The notes under the pieces: generated by a model | The model's input: the letters and a program-made list of their open reading frames with translations, nothing else | Told to the model about the DNA's origin: nothing | Database searches by the model: none | Translations under genes and position numbers: made by a program | Shown: positions 50,945 to 59,480 of the stretch, in pieces | Layout of the letters: each line of letters opens with the position of its first letter | Position numbering within the stretch: the stretch's first letter is position 1 | Assembly (NCBI RefSeq): GCF_018619475.1 | Contig: NZ_JAHFZG010000005.1 | Location: 124,001 to 188,000 of the forward strand | Reading direction: 5' to 3' | Length of the DNA: 64,000 nucleotides | Source of the DNA: Rhodomicrobium sp. Az07 | GTDB taxonomy: Bacteria; Pseudomonadota; Alphaproteobacteria; Rhizobiales; Rhodomicrobiaceae

Positions 50945-52354
50945 TTAAACCGAATAGTACATGTCGAACTCGACCGGGTGCGGAGTCAGGCGAAGGCGGT
51001 CGTTTTCCTCTTCCTTCAGCGCAATGTACGAGTCGATCTGGTCGTCTGTGAAGACGCCGCCCTGCTTGAGGAACGCGCGGTCTTCATTGAGCGAGTCGAG
51101 GGCTTCACGCAGCGAGCCCGAGACGGTCGGGATTTCGCGCAGTTCGGCTTCCGGCAGGTCGTACAGGTTCTTGTCGATGGCCGAACCGGGATGGATGCGG
51201 TTGATGACGCCGTCGAGACCGGCGAGCAGCAGCGAAGCGAACGCGAGATACGGGTTCGCCGACGGATCGGGGAAGCGGATCTCGACGCGCTTGCCCTTCG
51301 GGCTCGACACGATCGGGATACGGGCCGAAGCCGAACGGTTGCGCGAGGAGTAGGCGCGAAGCACCGGAGCCTCATAGCCCGGAACCAGACGCTTGTAGGA
51401 GTTCGTCGTCGGGTTGGTGAAGGCGTTCAGCGCCTTGGCGTGCTTCAGAACGCCGCCGATGTAGAACAGCGCGGTCTCGGAGAGGTCGGCATATTCATTG
51501 CCGGCGAAGACCGGCTCGCCGTTCTTCCAGATCGACTGGTGAACGTGCATGCCCGAACCGTTGTCGCCGAACACCGGCTTCGGCATGAAGGTCGCCGTCT
51601 TGCCGTAGGAATGCGCAACGTTGTGGATCGCGTACTTGTAGATCTGCATCGCGTCGGCGGTGCGCGTCAGCGTGCCGAACTTGATGCCGAGTTCGTGCTG
51701 GGCGGCCGCCACTTCGTGGTGGTGCTTCTCGGTCGGCACGCCCATCGCGGCGATGGTCGAAAGCATCTCGGAGCGGATGTCCTGGGCGCTGTCGATCGGC
51801 GGAACCGGGAAGTAACCGCCCTTGGTGCGCGGACGGTGGCCGAGGTTGCCCAGCTCGTATTCGGTGGACATGTTCGACGGGAGTTCGCTCGAGTCGATGC
51901 GGAAGCCCGTGTTGTAGGGATCCGACGAGAAACGGACGTCGTCGAAGATGAAGAACTCCGCTTCCGGGCCGAAATAGGCGGTGTCGCCGATGCCGGTCTG
52001 CTTCAGATAGGCTTCGGCCTTGCGGGCGATGCCGCGCGGATCGCGCTCGTAGCGCTCGCCCGTGGACGGCTCAAGCACGTCGCAGAAGATCGCCAGCGTC
52101 GACTGGGCGAAGAAGGGATCGAGGTGAGCCGTCTCGGGGTCGAGAGCGAGCGTCATGTCGCTTTCGTTGATGGCCTTCCAGCCCGCGATGGACGACCCGT
52201 CGAACATGATGCCGTCGGCGAAGGCGTCGTCGTTGATCTCGCTCGCTTCCATCGTGACGTGCTGAAGCTTGCCGCGCGGGTCCGTGAAGCGCAGATCGAC
52301 GAAGCGGATGTCTTCGTCCTTGAGTTTCTTGATGATTTCGTTGGCGTTAGACAT
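50945..52354 (-). CDS. glnA: Glutamine synthetase type I
   Basis: The product is 469 residues, the classic GlnA length. [17 protein letters not shown] opens the catalytic part, [20 protein letters not shown] binds metal and ATP, and [12 protein letters not shown] and [11 protein letters not shown] follow. NLYDLPEAE contains the tyrosine that is adenylylated to switch activity. It makes glutamine from glutamate and ammonia. GAGGGAG precedes its ATG at 52354. glnB lies 100 nt upstream on the same strand, so glnBA is probably one nitrogen-controlled transcript. Confidence 0.97.
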   Translation of the reverse strand: MSNANEIIKKLKDEDIRFVDLRFTDPRGKLQHVTMEASEINDDAFADGIMFDGSSIAGWKAINESDMTLALDPETAHLDPFFAQSTLAIFCDVLEPSTGERYERDPRGIARKAEAYLKQTGIGDTAYFGPEAEFFIFDDVRFSSDPYNTGFRIDSSELPSNMSTEYELGNLGHRPRTKGGYFPVPPIDSAQDIRSEMLSTIAAMGVPTEKHHHEVAAAQHELGIKFGTLTRTADAMQIYKYAIHNVAHSYGKTATFMPKPVFGDNGSGMHVHQSIWKNGEPVFAGNEYADLSETALFYIGGVLKHAKALNAFTNPTTNSYKRLVPGYEAPVLRAYSSRNRSASARIPIVSSPKGKRVEIRFPDPSANPYLAFASLLLAGLDGVINRIHPGSAIDKNLYDLPEAELREIPTVSGSLREALDSLNEDRAFLKQGGVFTDDQIDSYIALKEEENDRLRLTPHPVEFDMYYSV

Positions 52355-52458
52355 GTAACTCCCTCGTCCTGTTAGCCGTAGGTGGGTATCGGCGCGTGAG
52401 CGCCGGATGGAAGGGTGCGGTTTCGGATATTATTTGACTGGTGATACCGGTCAGCAGG

Positions 52459-52869
<411 letters not shown>

Positions 52870-53132
52870 TCACTCTTTGACAACAAAGGTTAAGGCCTGC
52901 GAAACAATGCCATTCTGCCAAAAAAGCAGGCGCATTGCTCGAAAATTACGCAATGAGCCTGAAAGTATCGCGCGGGCGGCTGGCGCCGCGCGCACCGCAC
53001 GCCTGAAAGAGGCGGCGATCCTGCCGCCGAAGTGGATGCAGGCGTTTACCAGCCGGTTTCGAAAAGATCGCTTTTCTTTCACGTTGCGCAAATTTTCGCT
53101 ACATTCACCTCACAAGTCCCTCTATTGATAAC

Positions 53133-54656
53133 GTGCAAAACCCCGCAATATGCAGGCTCGCCTTGCTTGAACTTCTGACCTCCGAAGAAATGGCCCGCGC
53201 CGAGCAACTTGCCGCCGAGGCTGGAACGTCCACGCTCACCATGATGGAGAACGCGGGCCGCGCCGTCGCGGAGGAGGTGGTGCGCCGCTATCCGCGTGGC
53301 AGCCGCGTCACCGTGCTTTGCGGACCGGGCAACAATGGCGGCGACGGCTTCGTCTGCGCGCGCTACCTGCGCGAGCGCGGCTATCAGGTGCGCCTCGCCC
53401 TCCTCGGCAAGCAGGAGGAGTTGCAACGCGATCCCAAGGAAATGGCGCGGCGCTGGGACGAGGCCATCGAACCCTTGTCGCTCAAGTCGCTCGAAGGCGC
53501 GCAGATCATCGTCGATGCGCTGTTCGGCACGGGCTTGCGGGACGATATCGGCGGCGTCGTGGCGCAGATCATCGAGGAAGTAACCGCGCGCAAGCTGCCG
53601 GTCGTCTCCGTCGATGTGCCGACCGGGATCGACGCGACGCGCGGCAACGTGCGGGGCATCGCTTTCAAGGCAGCGGCGACGATCACCTTCTTCCGCCGCA
53701 AGACCGGGCATGTGCTGCTTCCCGGACGCCTCTATTGCGGCGACGTGCGCGCCGTCGACATCGGCATCCCCGCTTCAGTGCTGGCCGACATCGCGCCGCG
53801 AACCTTCGGGAACGATCCCGATTTCTGGCTGCGCTTTTATCCGAAGCTTCGCCTCGACGGACACAAGTACGATCGCGGCCATGCCGTCGTCGTCTCCGGC
53901 CCCATGGAAAGCACGGGCGCGGCGCGGCTTGCGGCGCGCGCTGCACTGCGCTGCGGCGCGGGCGTCGTTACCGTCGCCACATCGAAAGCGGCATTCTACA
54001 TCAATGCCGCCCAACTCACCGCTATCATGGTCGCGCCATTCGACGGGGCGGCGGGGCTCCAGGACTATCTATCCGATCCGCGCATCCGCGCGACGCTGAT
54101 CGGTCCCGGCGCGGGACGCGATCAGGAGGTGAAGGATCTCGTGCTCGGCGTACTGGCGAACGAGGCCGTCGCGGTCCTCGACGCCGAGGGCATCACCGCG
54201 TTCGAAGACTCGCCCGCCGATCTCTTCGACCAGATCAAGGCGCGTCCGGTACCAACCATCCTCACGCCGCACGACGGCGAATTCCACAAGGTCTTCCCGG
54301 AATTGGAAGACGAGGTGTCGAAGCTGGAGCGGGCGCGTCGTGCCGCCGAGTTGTCCGGAGCAGTGGTTATTCTGAAGGGCGCGGATACCGTTGTGGCCGC
54401 GCCGGACGGGCTGGCCGCGATCAGCGAAAACGCGCCCCCGTGGCTGGCGACCGCAGGCTCTGGCGACGTGCTCGCGGGCCTTGTCACGGGCCTTCTCGCG
54501 CAAGGGATGGCTGCTTTCGACGCGGCTTCGGCGGCCGTCTGGATGCATGGCGAGCTTGCGACGACCTATGGCCCCGGCCTCATCGCGGAGGATTTGACGG
54601 AGGTCGTTCCGGCCGTGCTGCAACGGCTCGACAAGCGCGGGAAGATTTTTTCCTGA
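53133..54656 (+). CDS. nnr: Bifunctional NAD(P)H-hydrate epimerase / ADP-dependent dehydratase
   Basis: The 507-residue fusion has an N-terminal epimerase domain (about 10-215; TMMENAGRAVAEEVVRRYP, LCGPGNNGGDGFVCARYL) and a C-terminal ribokinase-like dehydratase domain (about 230-500; GPGAGRDQEV, LTPHDGEF, ATAGSGDVLAGLVTGLL). It repairs hydrated NADH and NADPH. The frame starts at GTG 53133; a TTG shortly downstream, giving an LELLTSEEMARAEQL start, is equally plausible. It is divergent from glnB. Confidence 0.94.
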   Translation: MQNPAICRLALLELLTSEEMARAEQLAAEAGTSTLTMMENAGRAVAEEVVRRYPRGSRVTVLCGPGNNGGDGFVCARYLRERGYQVRLALLGKQEELQRDPKEMARRWDEAIEPLSLKSLEGAQIIVDALFGTGLRDDIGGVVAQIIEEVTARKLPVVSVDVPTGIDATRGNVRGIAFKAAATITFFRRKTGHVLLPGRLYCGDVRAVDIGIPASVLADIAPRTFGNDPDFWLRFYPKLRLDGHKYDRGHAVVVSGPMESTGAARLAARAALRCGAGVVTVATSKAAFYINAAQLTAIMVAPFDGAAGLQDYLSDPRIRATLIGPGAGRDQEVKDLVLGVLANEAVAVLDAEGITAFEDSPADLFDQIKARPVPTILTPHDGEFHKVFPELEDEVSKLERARRAAELSGAVVILKGADTVVAAPDGLAAISENAPPWLATAGSGDVLAGLVTGLLAQGMAAFDAASAAVWMHGELATTYGPGLIAEDLTEVVPAVLQRLDKRGKIFS

Positions 54657-54694
54657 ACGCTTGTGATTCCAACTCCCAAACAGGGGAGTTTCTC

Positions 54695-55237
54695 ATGGCG
54701 CGCTTCGATCTGACGGATTTCGAGTACTGTGATCCAGCCTTTGCGTCGGAACAAGCCGCGCAGCGCTCCCCGCGTGGACGACCGGCGGGTTCTGAACGGC
54801 AATCTTCCGGCGGCTGCGGACCGGTGCGCAGCAAACCGTTCCGGCCGGAACGGTTTGATTTGACGGATGGAGCCGGATTCACCGATCGACTCGATCGGTT
54901 CCGGCTCCGGGCCGACATCCCAGCCCGTACGGCCCGCATACGACCTGCGTGAACCGCTTCAACCGCTGGCGCAAGGCGGGCGTGTGGGACCGGCTTCTCG
55001 ATGCGATTTCAAAGGCTTGACGACGGCCAACATCAAGCTCATGCCGAACCGCAAGAAGCGCCCGGCCTTCTCGGCCTGGCTGTACCGGCAGCGCAACGCC
55101 GTCGAGCGCTTCTTCAACAAATCAAACATTTCCGCGCCGTCGCAACCCGATACGACAAGCGCGACGACAATTTCCTCGCATCCGTCAAGCTTGCATCAGT
55201 CCGCATCTGGTTGCGGGCTTACGAGTCGGTGACCTAG
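54695..55237 (+). pseudogene. Decayed IS5-family transposase, interrupted by a palindromic repeat
   Basis: The sequence opens MARFDLTDFEY, then after a frameshift near 54730 reads VIQPLRRNKPRSAPRVDDRR. It is broken at about 54828 by a palindromic insert of about 80 nt. It resumes ADIPAR(Y)GPHTTCVNRFNRW, RKAGVWDRLLDAISKA, where the middle of the gene is deleted. It then continues ANIKLMPNRKKRPAFSAWLY, RQRNAVERFFNK and, after another frameshift, HFRAVATRYDKRDDNFLASV to the stop. The first two catalytic Asp residues of the DDE triad are gone. This is a dead insertion sequence of a type common in Hyphomicrobiales. Confidence 0.85.
54833..54908. repeat. Composite palindromic element inserted in the transposase relic
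   Basis: Two perfect palindromes lie side by side. At 54833-54856 a 24-nt palindrome has half-site AAACCGTTCCGG. At 54869-54908 outer arms GGAGCCGGA and TCCGGCTCC enclose inner arms ACCGATCGA and TCGATCGGT around one base. The second has the same outer-arm core as the repeat at 11126. The element separates transposase codons that are contiguous in intact relatives, so it appears to have inserted. Confidence 0.7.
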
Positions 55238-55830
55238 ATCCGCTTCTGCACGACAGGAGCCGCAGGCTCAATGCCCTTGTCCTCGATTGCGACGCGGTAG
55301 ATCCAGCGTCCCCAGGCGAAGCTCACCACGTTGCCCGTTCCGGCCTGCGTGATCGCCATGAGCTTGGCGTTATCCGGGATGACCTGATCCGTCATCGGCT
55401 CTCGGCTGACAATAAGGAGTGCCAGACGACGATGATCGTGCGTCACGAATTCCGTGTAAAGACCGGGGCGCAGATGCGCGGACGGAGCGTCCGCGAACGC
55501 CTTGAGCGCGTCGTTCGAAGACAGCACCGGCGTCAGCGAGGTTTCGTCCGACTTGCTTTCGGCGCTCACTTCCCTGAAGCGGGTCACCGCCGGACGCGAA
55601 CGCCACGACCGCGCGCCGACCTGTGCGGGCGCCGACGACTGGCCTTCGGCCATCTGCATCGCGTAAAAACCGCCGCCTGAGATCTGAGCCGGACGCGTCA
55701 TCTCGAAAAACGACACAAGGCCGCATAAAGGGAGCGCCATCAGCGTTCCGTACACGGAAACGCGTCCCGCGGTCTTGAGGGCCGAGAAGCTCGTTTTGGT
55801 GATGCTCTGCGCTTTGCTCATGGCGTTCAC
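55234..55830 (-). CDS. Hypothetical membrane-anchored protein
   Basis: The 198-residue product begins at GTG 55830; ATG 55821 is an alternative. A single hydrophobic segment at about 26-44 (VYGTLMALPLCGLVSFFEM) follows a short basic cytoplasmic N-terminus. The rest, about 150 residues, is a soluble, probably periplasmic domain with HLRPGLYTEFVTHDHRRLAL and SFAWGRWIYRVAIEDKG. I do not recognise the family. Its stop overlaps the end of the transposase relic on the other strand. Codon use looks native. Confidence 0.6.
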   Translation of the reverse strand: MNAMSKAQSITKTSFSALKTAGRVSVYGTLMALPLCGLVSFFEMTRPAQISGGGFYAMQMAEGQSSAPAQVGARSWRSRPAVTRFREVSAESKSDETSLTPVLSSNDALKAFADAPSAHLRPGLYTEFVTHDHRRLALLIVSREPMTDQVIPDNAKLMAITQAGTGNVVSFAWGRWIYRVAIEDKGIEPAAPVVQKRI

Positions 55831-56084
55831 AATAATAGAGAGCGCTTGTCCCGTCTACGACCATGAAGGTCGTTTCCGATCAAGGCAAATTGATGATAGC
55901 GTTCGCTGCAAGAGCGGCCGGACCAACAAAATCTTGTGACAGGGAGCTTAATAAAGTAAACAGAAGCGCCTGACGTACGCTGAACTTTAATCGTCAGGCG
56001 TTCTGTTCCATCCAGCGTGGCATTTGAAACCACGTGGTGGAACCCGTGCAGCATACTCGCTGCTTGTTTTTTATAAAATGCCAT
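55827..56084 (-). CDS. Doubtful small ORF upstream of the hypothetical membrane protein
   Basis: An 85-codon minus-strand frame starts at ATG 56084 with AAGG 8 nt upstream and ends overlapping the GTG of the next gene (GTGA). No domain or signal is recognisable, and its base composition is AT-richer than its neighbours. The coupling-like overlap is the only support. Most of this 360-nt interval up to ruvB is otherwise unassigned. Confidence 0.25.
   Translation of the reverse strand: MAFYKKQAASMLHGFHHVVSNATLDGTERLTIKVQRTSGASVYFIKLPVTRFCWSGRSCSERYHQFALIGNDLHGRRRDKRSLLL
55967..56000. repeat. Inverted repeat with 9-nt arms
   Basis: CGCCTGACG and CGTCAGGCG are perfect complements around a 16-nt AT-rich loop. 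It lies about 137 nt upstream of the hypothetical membrane-protein gene and may be a regulatory dyad or an RNA hairpin. Confidence 0.55.
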
Positions 56085-56189
56085 TCCCGCCGCCTTGTCA
56101 TTATAAAACCGGCGAGGTTACGAAATCCTCTGTGTGAAACCTGTGGGAGAAATTTGACAAGCGGAGAATTCGCGATTCGAAGAGGCGAC

Positions 56190-57233
56190 TCAGCCTTCGC
56201 GCGAACCCTCGAACAGGGGCAATTGCTGGTCGCGAATGGCCTGCGGGACGGCGAGGCCGAGATGGCGGAACGCCTTCAAGGTCAGCACTCGCCCGCGCGG
56301 CGTTCGCCCGATGAACCCCTGTTGCAAAAGATAAGGCTCGATCACCTCCTCGATGGCGTCCTTACCCTCGGAAAGCGCCGCCGCGATCGTCTCGATGCCG
56401 ACCGGACCGCCGCCGTAATTGACGCCGATGCATGTGAGATAGCGATGATCCATCGCGTCGAGGCCCAGGCTGTCCACTTCGAGCTTGCCGAGGGCGGCAT
56501 CCGCCACCGCGCGGTCCACCTCCGTCACGCCGCCGACCGCAGCGAAATCCCGCACGCGGCGCAACAGGCGGCCCGCGACGCGCGGCGTCCCACGGCTGCG
56601 GCGAGCCACCTCCCGCGCTCCATCGGCTGTCACAATCATGTGAAGCACTCGCGCGCCGCGCCGCACGATCTCTTCAAGTTCGTCGTCGGTGTAGAAGTTG
56701 AGGCGGATCGGGATGCCGAAACGATCGCGCAGCGGTGTGGTGAGCAGGCCCGTGCGCGTCGTTGCGCCGACGAGCGTGAACTTCGCGAGGTCGATGCGCA
56801 CGGAGCGCGCCGCCGGTCCCTCGCCGATGATGAGGTCGAGCTGGAAATCCTCCATCGCCGGATAAAGAATTTCCTCCACCGCGGGATTGAGCCGGTGGAT
56901 TTCGTCGATGAACAACACGTCGCGCTCTTCGAGGTTCGTGAGCAGCGCCGCGAGGTCGCCCGCTTTCGCGATCACCGGACCCGACGTCATCTTGAAATTC
57001 ACGCCGAGTTCGCGAGCCACGATCTGCGCGAGCGTCGTCTTGCCGAGGCCGGGCGGCCCCGCGAACAGCACATGGTCGAGCGCCTCGCCTCGCGCGCGGG
57101 CCGCGTCGATGAACACCTTCATGTTTGCGCGGGCCTGCGCTTGCCCGATGAACTCGGCCAGCCGCTGCGGGCGCAGCGAAGGCTCGCCCGCGTCTTCGTC
57201 CTGTTTTTCGCGGTCGAGGAGCCGTGCGGTCAT
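56190..57233 (-). CDS. ruvB: Holliday junction branch migration helicase RuvB
   Basis: The 347-residue AAA+ motor has Walker [21 protein letters not shown], Walker [21 protein letters not shown], sensor 1 [20 protein letters not shown] and the C-terminal winged helix [12 protein letters not shown]. With RuvA it migrates Holliday junctions. ruvA and ruvC, the usual partners, are not beside it here; the MBL exonuclease gene lies 52 nt upstream on the same strand, and both may share a transcript. Confidence 0.97.
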   Translation of the reverse strand: MTARLLDREKQDEDAGEPSLRPQRLAEFIGQAQARANMKVFIDAARARGEALDHVLFAGPPGLGKTTLAQIVARELGVNFKMTSGPVIAKAGDLAALLTNLEERDVLFIDEIHRLNPAVEEILYPAMEDFQLDLIIGEGPAARSVRIDLAKFTLVGATTRTGLLTTPLRDRFGIPIRLNFYTDDELEEIVRRGARVLHMIVTADGAREVARRSRGTPRVAGRLLRRVRDFAAVGGVTEVDRAVADAALGKLEVDSLGLDAMDHRYLTCIGVNYGGGPVGIETIAAALSEGKDAIEEVIEPYLLQQGFIGRTPRGRVLTLKAFRHLGLAVPQAIRDQQLPLFEGSREG

Positions 57234-57285
57234 GGTTCGACGCTAGCGGATTCTGCCGCCCTCGCGCAAAACAAAACCGTGGCTC

Positions 57286-58296
57286 TCATTCCGCCTCCTC
57301 GTCTTCGTAGCCGATCAGCGACAGCGCGCGCGCCCGAAGCCCGAGCTTCTTGCAGTAATGGACGAGCGCTTCTTCGCGGCCATGCGTGACCCAGATTTCC
57401 TCCGCGCCCGTTTCGTGAATGGTGTCGATCAGTTCGGGCCAGTCGCAATGATCGGAGATGATGAGCGGCAGTTCGACGCGCTGCTGCTTTGCGCGGGCGC
57501 GGATTTGCATCCAGCCCGACGCGGCGGCGGGAATGACCTCGGGGAGTGAGCGCGACCAGCGGTCGGCGAGCGCGGACGGCGGGCAGAGCACGATCTCGCC
57601 CGCGAGAGCCTTGCGGTTGGCGGGCGTCACCGGCTCATAAGGGCCGAGCGCCACGCCGCGCGCCTCGTAAAGCTCCGTCAGCTTCATCAGCGCGCCGTGA
57701 AGATAAATCGTGCGGTCGTAGCCCGCGATGCGCAGTTCCGCGATGAGCCGCTGCGTCTTGCCGAGCGCGTAACAGCCGACGGCGTGGCAACTTTGCGGGA
57801 AGATGGCGAGCGAGTTCAGCAGCTTTTCGACCTCGTGCCGCGGGTCGGGATGGCAGAAGACGGGCAGGCCGAAAGTGGCTTCGGTCACGAACACATCGCA
57901 CGGCACCGGCTCGAACGGCCGCGCGGTCGGATCGGCGGTGCGTTTGTAATCGCCGGAGACGACGAGCCGCGCGCCGCCATGTTCGATGAGTACCTGTGCC
58001 GCGCCGAGGATATGCCCCGCCGGATAGAGTGTCACGCGCGCCTCGCCCCAGTGCATGGGCTGGCGATAAGGGAGATCGACGCGCTGGCAGGCGAAGCCCT
58101 CGCCGTAACGGCAGGCCATGATGGCAAGCGTGTCGAGCGTGGCGGCAACCTTCGCGTGGCCGCTGCGCGCGTGATCCGAATGCCCATGCGTGACGATGGC
58201 GGCAGCGACCGGCCGGACGGGATCGATGAAGAAGCCGCCGGGCTTGCAATAAAGTCCCTCGGAGCGCACCTCCATCCACTCGCGCGGGTGGATCAT
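57286..58296 (-). CDS. MBL-fold exonuclease of the ligase-associated repair set
   Basis: From ATG 58296 the product is 336 residues. VTHGHSDHARSGH supplies the metal-binding HxHxDH (His37, His39, Asp41, His42), and SGDYKR and CDVFVTEATFGLP belong to the beta-CASP/SNM1-like fold. Bacterial homologues are encoded beside an ATP-dependent DNA ligase and an Lhr-like helicase and are thought to act in DNA end repair. The start overlaps the stop of the upstream DUF5615 gene by 4 nt. The helicase is 1.2 kb away on the other strand; no ligase is present. Confidence 0.9.
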   Translation of the reverse strand: MIHPREWMEVRSEGLYCKPGGFFIDPVRPVAAAIVTHGHSDHARSGHAKVAATLDTLAIMACRYGEGFACQRVDLPYRQPMHWGEARVTLYPAGHILGAAQVLIEHGGARLVVSGDYKRTADPTARPFEPVPCDVFVTEATFGLPVFCHPDPRHEVEKLLNSLAIFPQSCHAVGCYALGKTQRLIAELRIAGYDRTIYLHGALMKLTELYEARGVALGPYEPVTPANRKALAGEIVLCPPSALADRWSRSLPEVIPAAASGWMQIRARAKQQRVELPLIISDHCDWPELIDTIHETGAEEIWVTHGREEALVHYCKKLGLRARALSLIGYEDEEAE

Positions 58297-58628
58297 CGCG
58301 AAGGCAAAGCGAGGCGAGCCAAATTCTGACCACGCAGTTCTTTGATCTTGTACTCGTTGTTTATCAGCAACGTCGAAATATCGTCTGTACGGCAATTCGG
58401 AAGCTTCACGTACACGACATTGCACTCCAATGAGTGATTACCCGGTACGTTCTCCAGCCAATCCTTATCCTTGGTAACGACTATCAAGCCATGTTTTCGA
58501 GCATAGGCGGCCACCGTTCGGTCCGGAGCTCCAGCGCCCACCACATTTTTGACATGAACGGTGCCGGGGAAAATTTCAGCTATGATGTCGACAATTCTAA
58601 ACGAGATATTCTCATCTATAAGTAACAT
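58293..58628 (-). CDS. DUF5615 PIN-like toxin candidate
   Basis: The 111-residue product starts MLLIDENISFRIVDII and has AAYARKHGLIVVTKDKDWL, giving the acidic residues (Asp5, the DKD pair) of PIN-like nucleases of the DUF5615 family. Such proteins are paired with DUF433 antitoxin-like partners, exactly as here. Its ATG shares one base with the upstream stop (TAATG), and its stop overlaps the exonuclease start. AT content is higher than in flanking genes, suggesting acquisition. Toxicity is inferred, not seen. Confidence 0.85.
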   Translation of the reverse strand: MLLIDENISFRIVDIIAEIFPGTVHVKNVVGAGAPDRTVAAYARKHGLIVVTKDKDWLENVPGNHSLECNVVYVKLPNCRTDDISTLLINNEYKIKELRGQNLARLALPSR

Positions 58629-59047
58629 TATAGCTTGGCTATAAGCTTGGATAGTTCATCAAGCCGCTTTGTGCGAACAAGAGCCTTTCCAGGCTCTTCT
58701 AAAAGTGGATCATCCTCACGGAAATCGGATATTTTTCTTAAGCTGTTCAACATCTGTTTTAAATAGGCTTCAGTGGAACTGTTATCAGGTGCGTATTGAA
58801 ACCCGAACAATCTTGCAGATTGAATGACCAAATCGGCACCAAAAAGCTGCGCAGCTCGAATATCTTCCTCAGTGAGGTCCGAGAAGTCAGCGAGAATTTC
58901 GGCTTCCGACATTCCCGATCCCAAATACTCCAAAATGTCGGACACGGCGATGCGCGTGCCTTTTATGCACGGCTGACCATTCCTTATATCTTTGTCAAAC
59001 TGAATTCTGTCCATGAAACCCATGGGAGTAATGTCGCTCGCTCGCAT
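58628..59047 (-). CDS. DUF433 antitoxin-like protein
   Basis: The product is up to 139 residues. Its DUF433 core is RIQFDKDIRNGQPCIKGTRI, AVSDILEYLGSGMSEAEIL, ADFSDLTEEDIRAAQLFGAD (about residues 14-80). A helical C-terminal extension of about 55 residues (DFREDDPLLEEPGKALVRTK) is not part of the usual short domain. Starts at 59047, 59023 or 59014 are possible; the last (MDRIQFD) best matches the family. DUF433 contains a helix-turn-helix and is the antitoxin-type partner of DUF5615. Confidence 0.85.
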   Translation of the reverse strand: MRASDITPMGFMDRIQFDKDIRNGQPCIKGTRIAVSDILEYLGSGMSEAEILADFSDLTEEDIRAAQLFGADLVIQSARLFGFQYAPDNSSTEAYLKQMLNSLRKISDFREDDPLLEEPGKALVRTKRLDELSKLIAKL

Positions 59048-59054
59048 GTCGCCG

Positions 59055-59351
59055 TCAAGCCTTACCCTGCCCGATACCGTGGTCGGCGAGGATGGACAGC
59101 GCTTCCGCCACCGACAAATCGCGCCAGTCGTGCGGAGCAGGCGCCGCCCCTCCTTCACCTCGGATCATCGACGCCGCCTGACGAAGTCCTGCGCGCATCT
59201 GATCTTCGCCGACGCCGGCCGCAGCGGCCGCGCCTTGCAGGCTCTCGGCGGCGGCGAGCTTTTCGAGGAGGTCGAGAATGCGTACCGTCCCCTCATAACT
59301 CTTGTCACTTTCGCCAAACAAATCGGGAATGGCTCGCGCAGAATTTGTCAT
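59055..59351 (-). CDS. Small hypothetical protein upstream of the DUF433 gene
   Basis: The 98-residue frame from ATG 59351 encodes MTNSARAIPDLFGESDKSYE, an alanine-rich helical middle and a helical end (DWRDLSVAEALSILADHGIG). It is acidic and soluble, with no recognised domain. It ends 7 nt before the longest DUF433 start, so the three small genes and the exonuclease probably form one transcript. Confidence 0.55.
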   Translation of the reverse strand: MTNSARAIPDLFGESDKSYEGTVRILDLLEKLAAAESLQGAAAAAGVGEDQMRAGLRQAASMIRGEGGAAPAPHDWRDLSVAEALSILADHGIGQGKA

Positions 59352-59480
59352 CGCCCTCACTCACGCACTTTATTGAACGCCACTTGATCTTACTGCGGAC
59401 TTCGGTACAAAACAAGAACGATATGCAACGCTGCCTCGGTGGAAACAATCAGATCGGTGAAAAGGCGAGCCGCACGGCAT

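Noticed and set aside
52870-53091. 73-codon minus-strand frame between glnB and nnr
   Set aside because: It overlaps the glnB promoter region, has no homology, and its basic composition resembles noncoding shadow.
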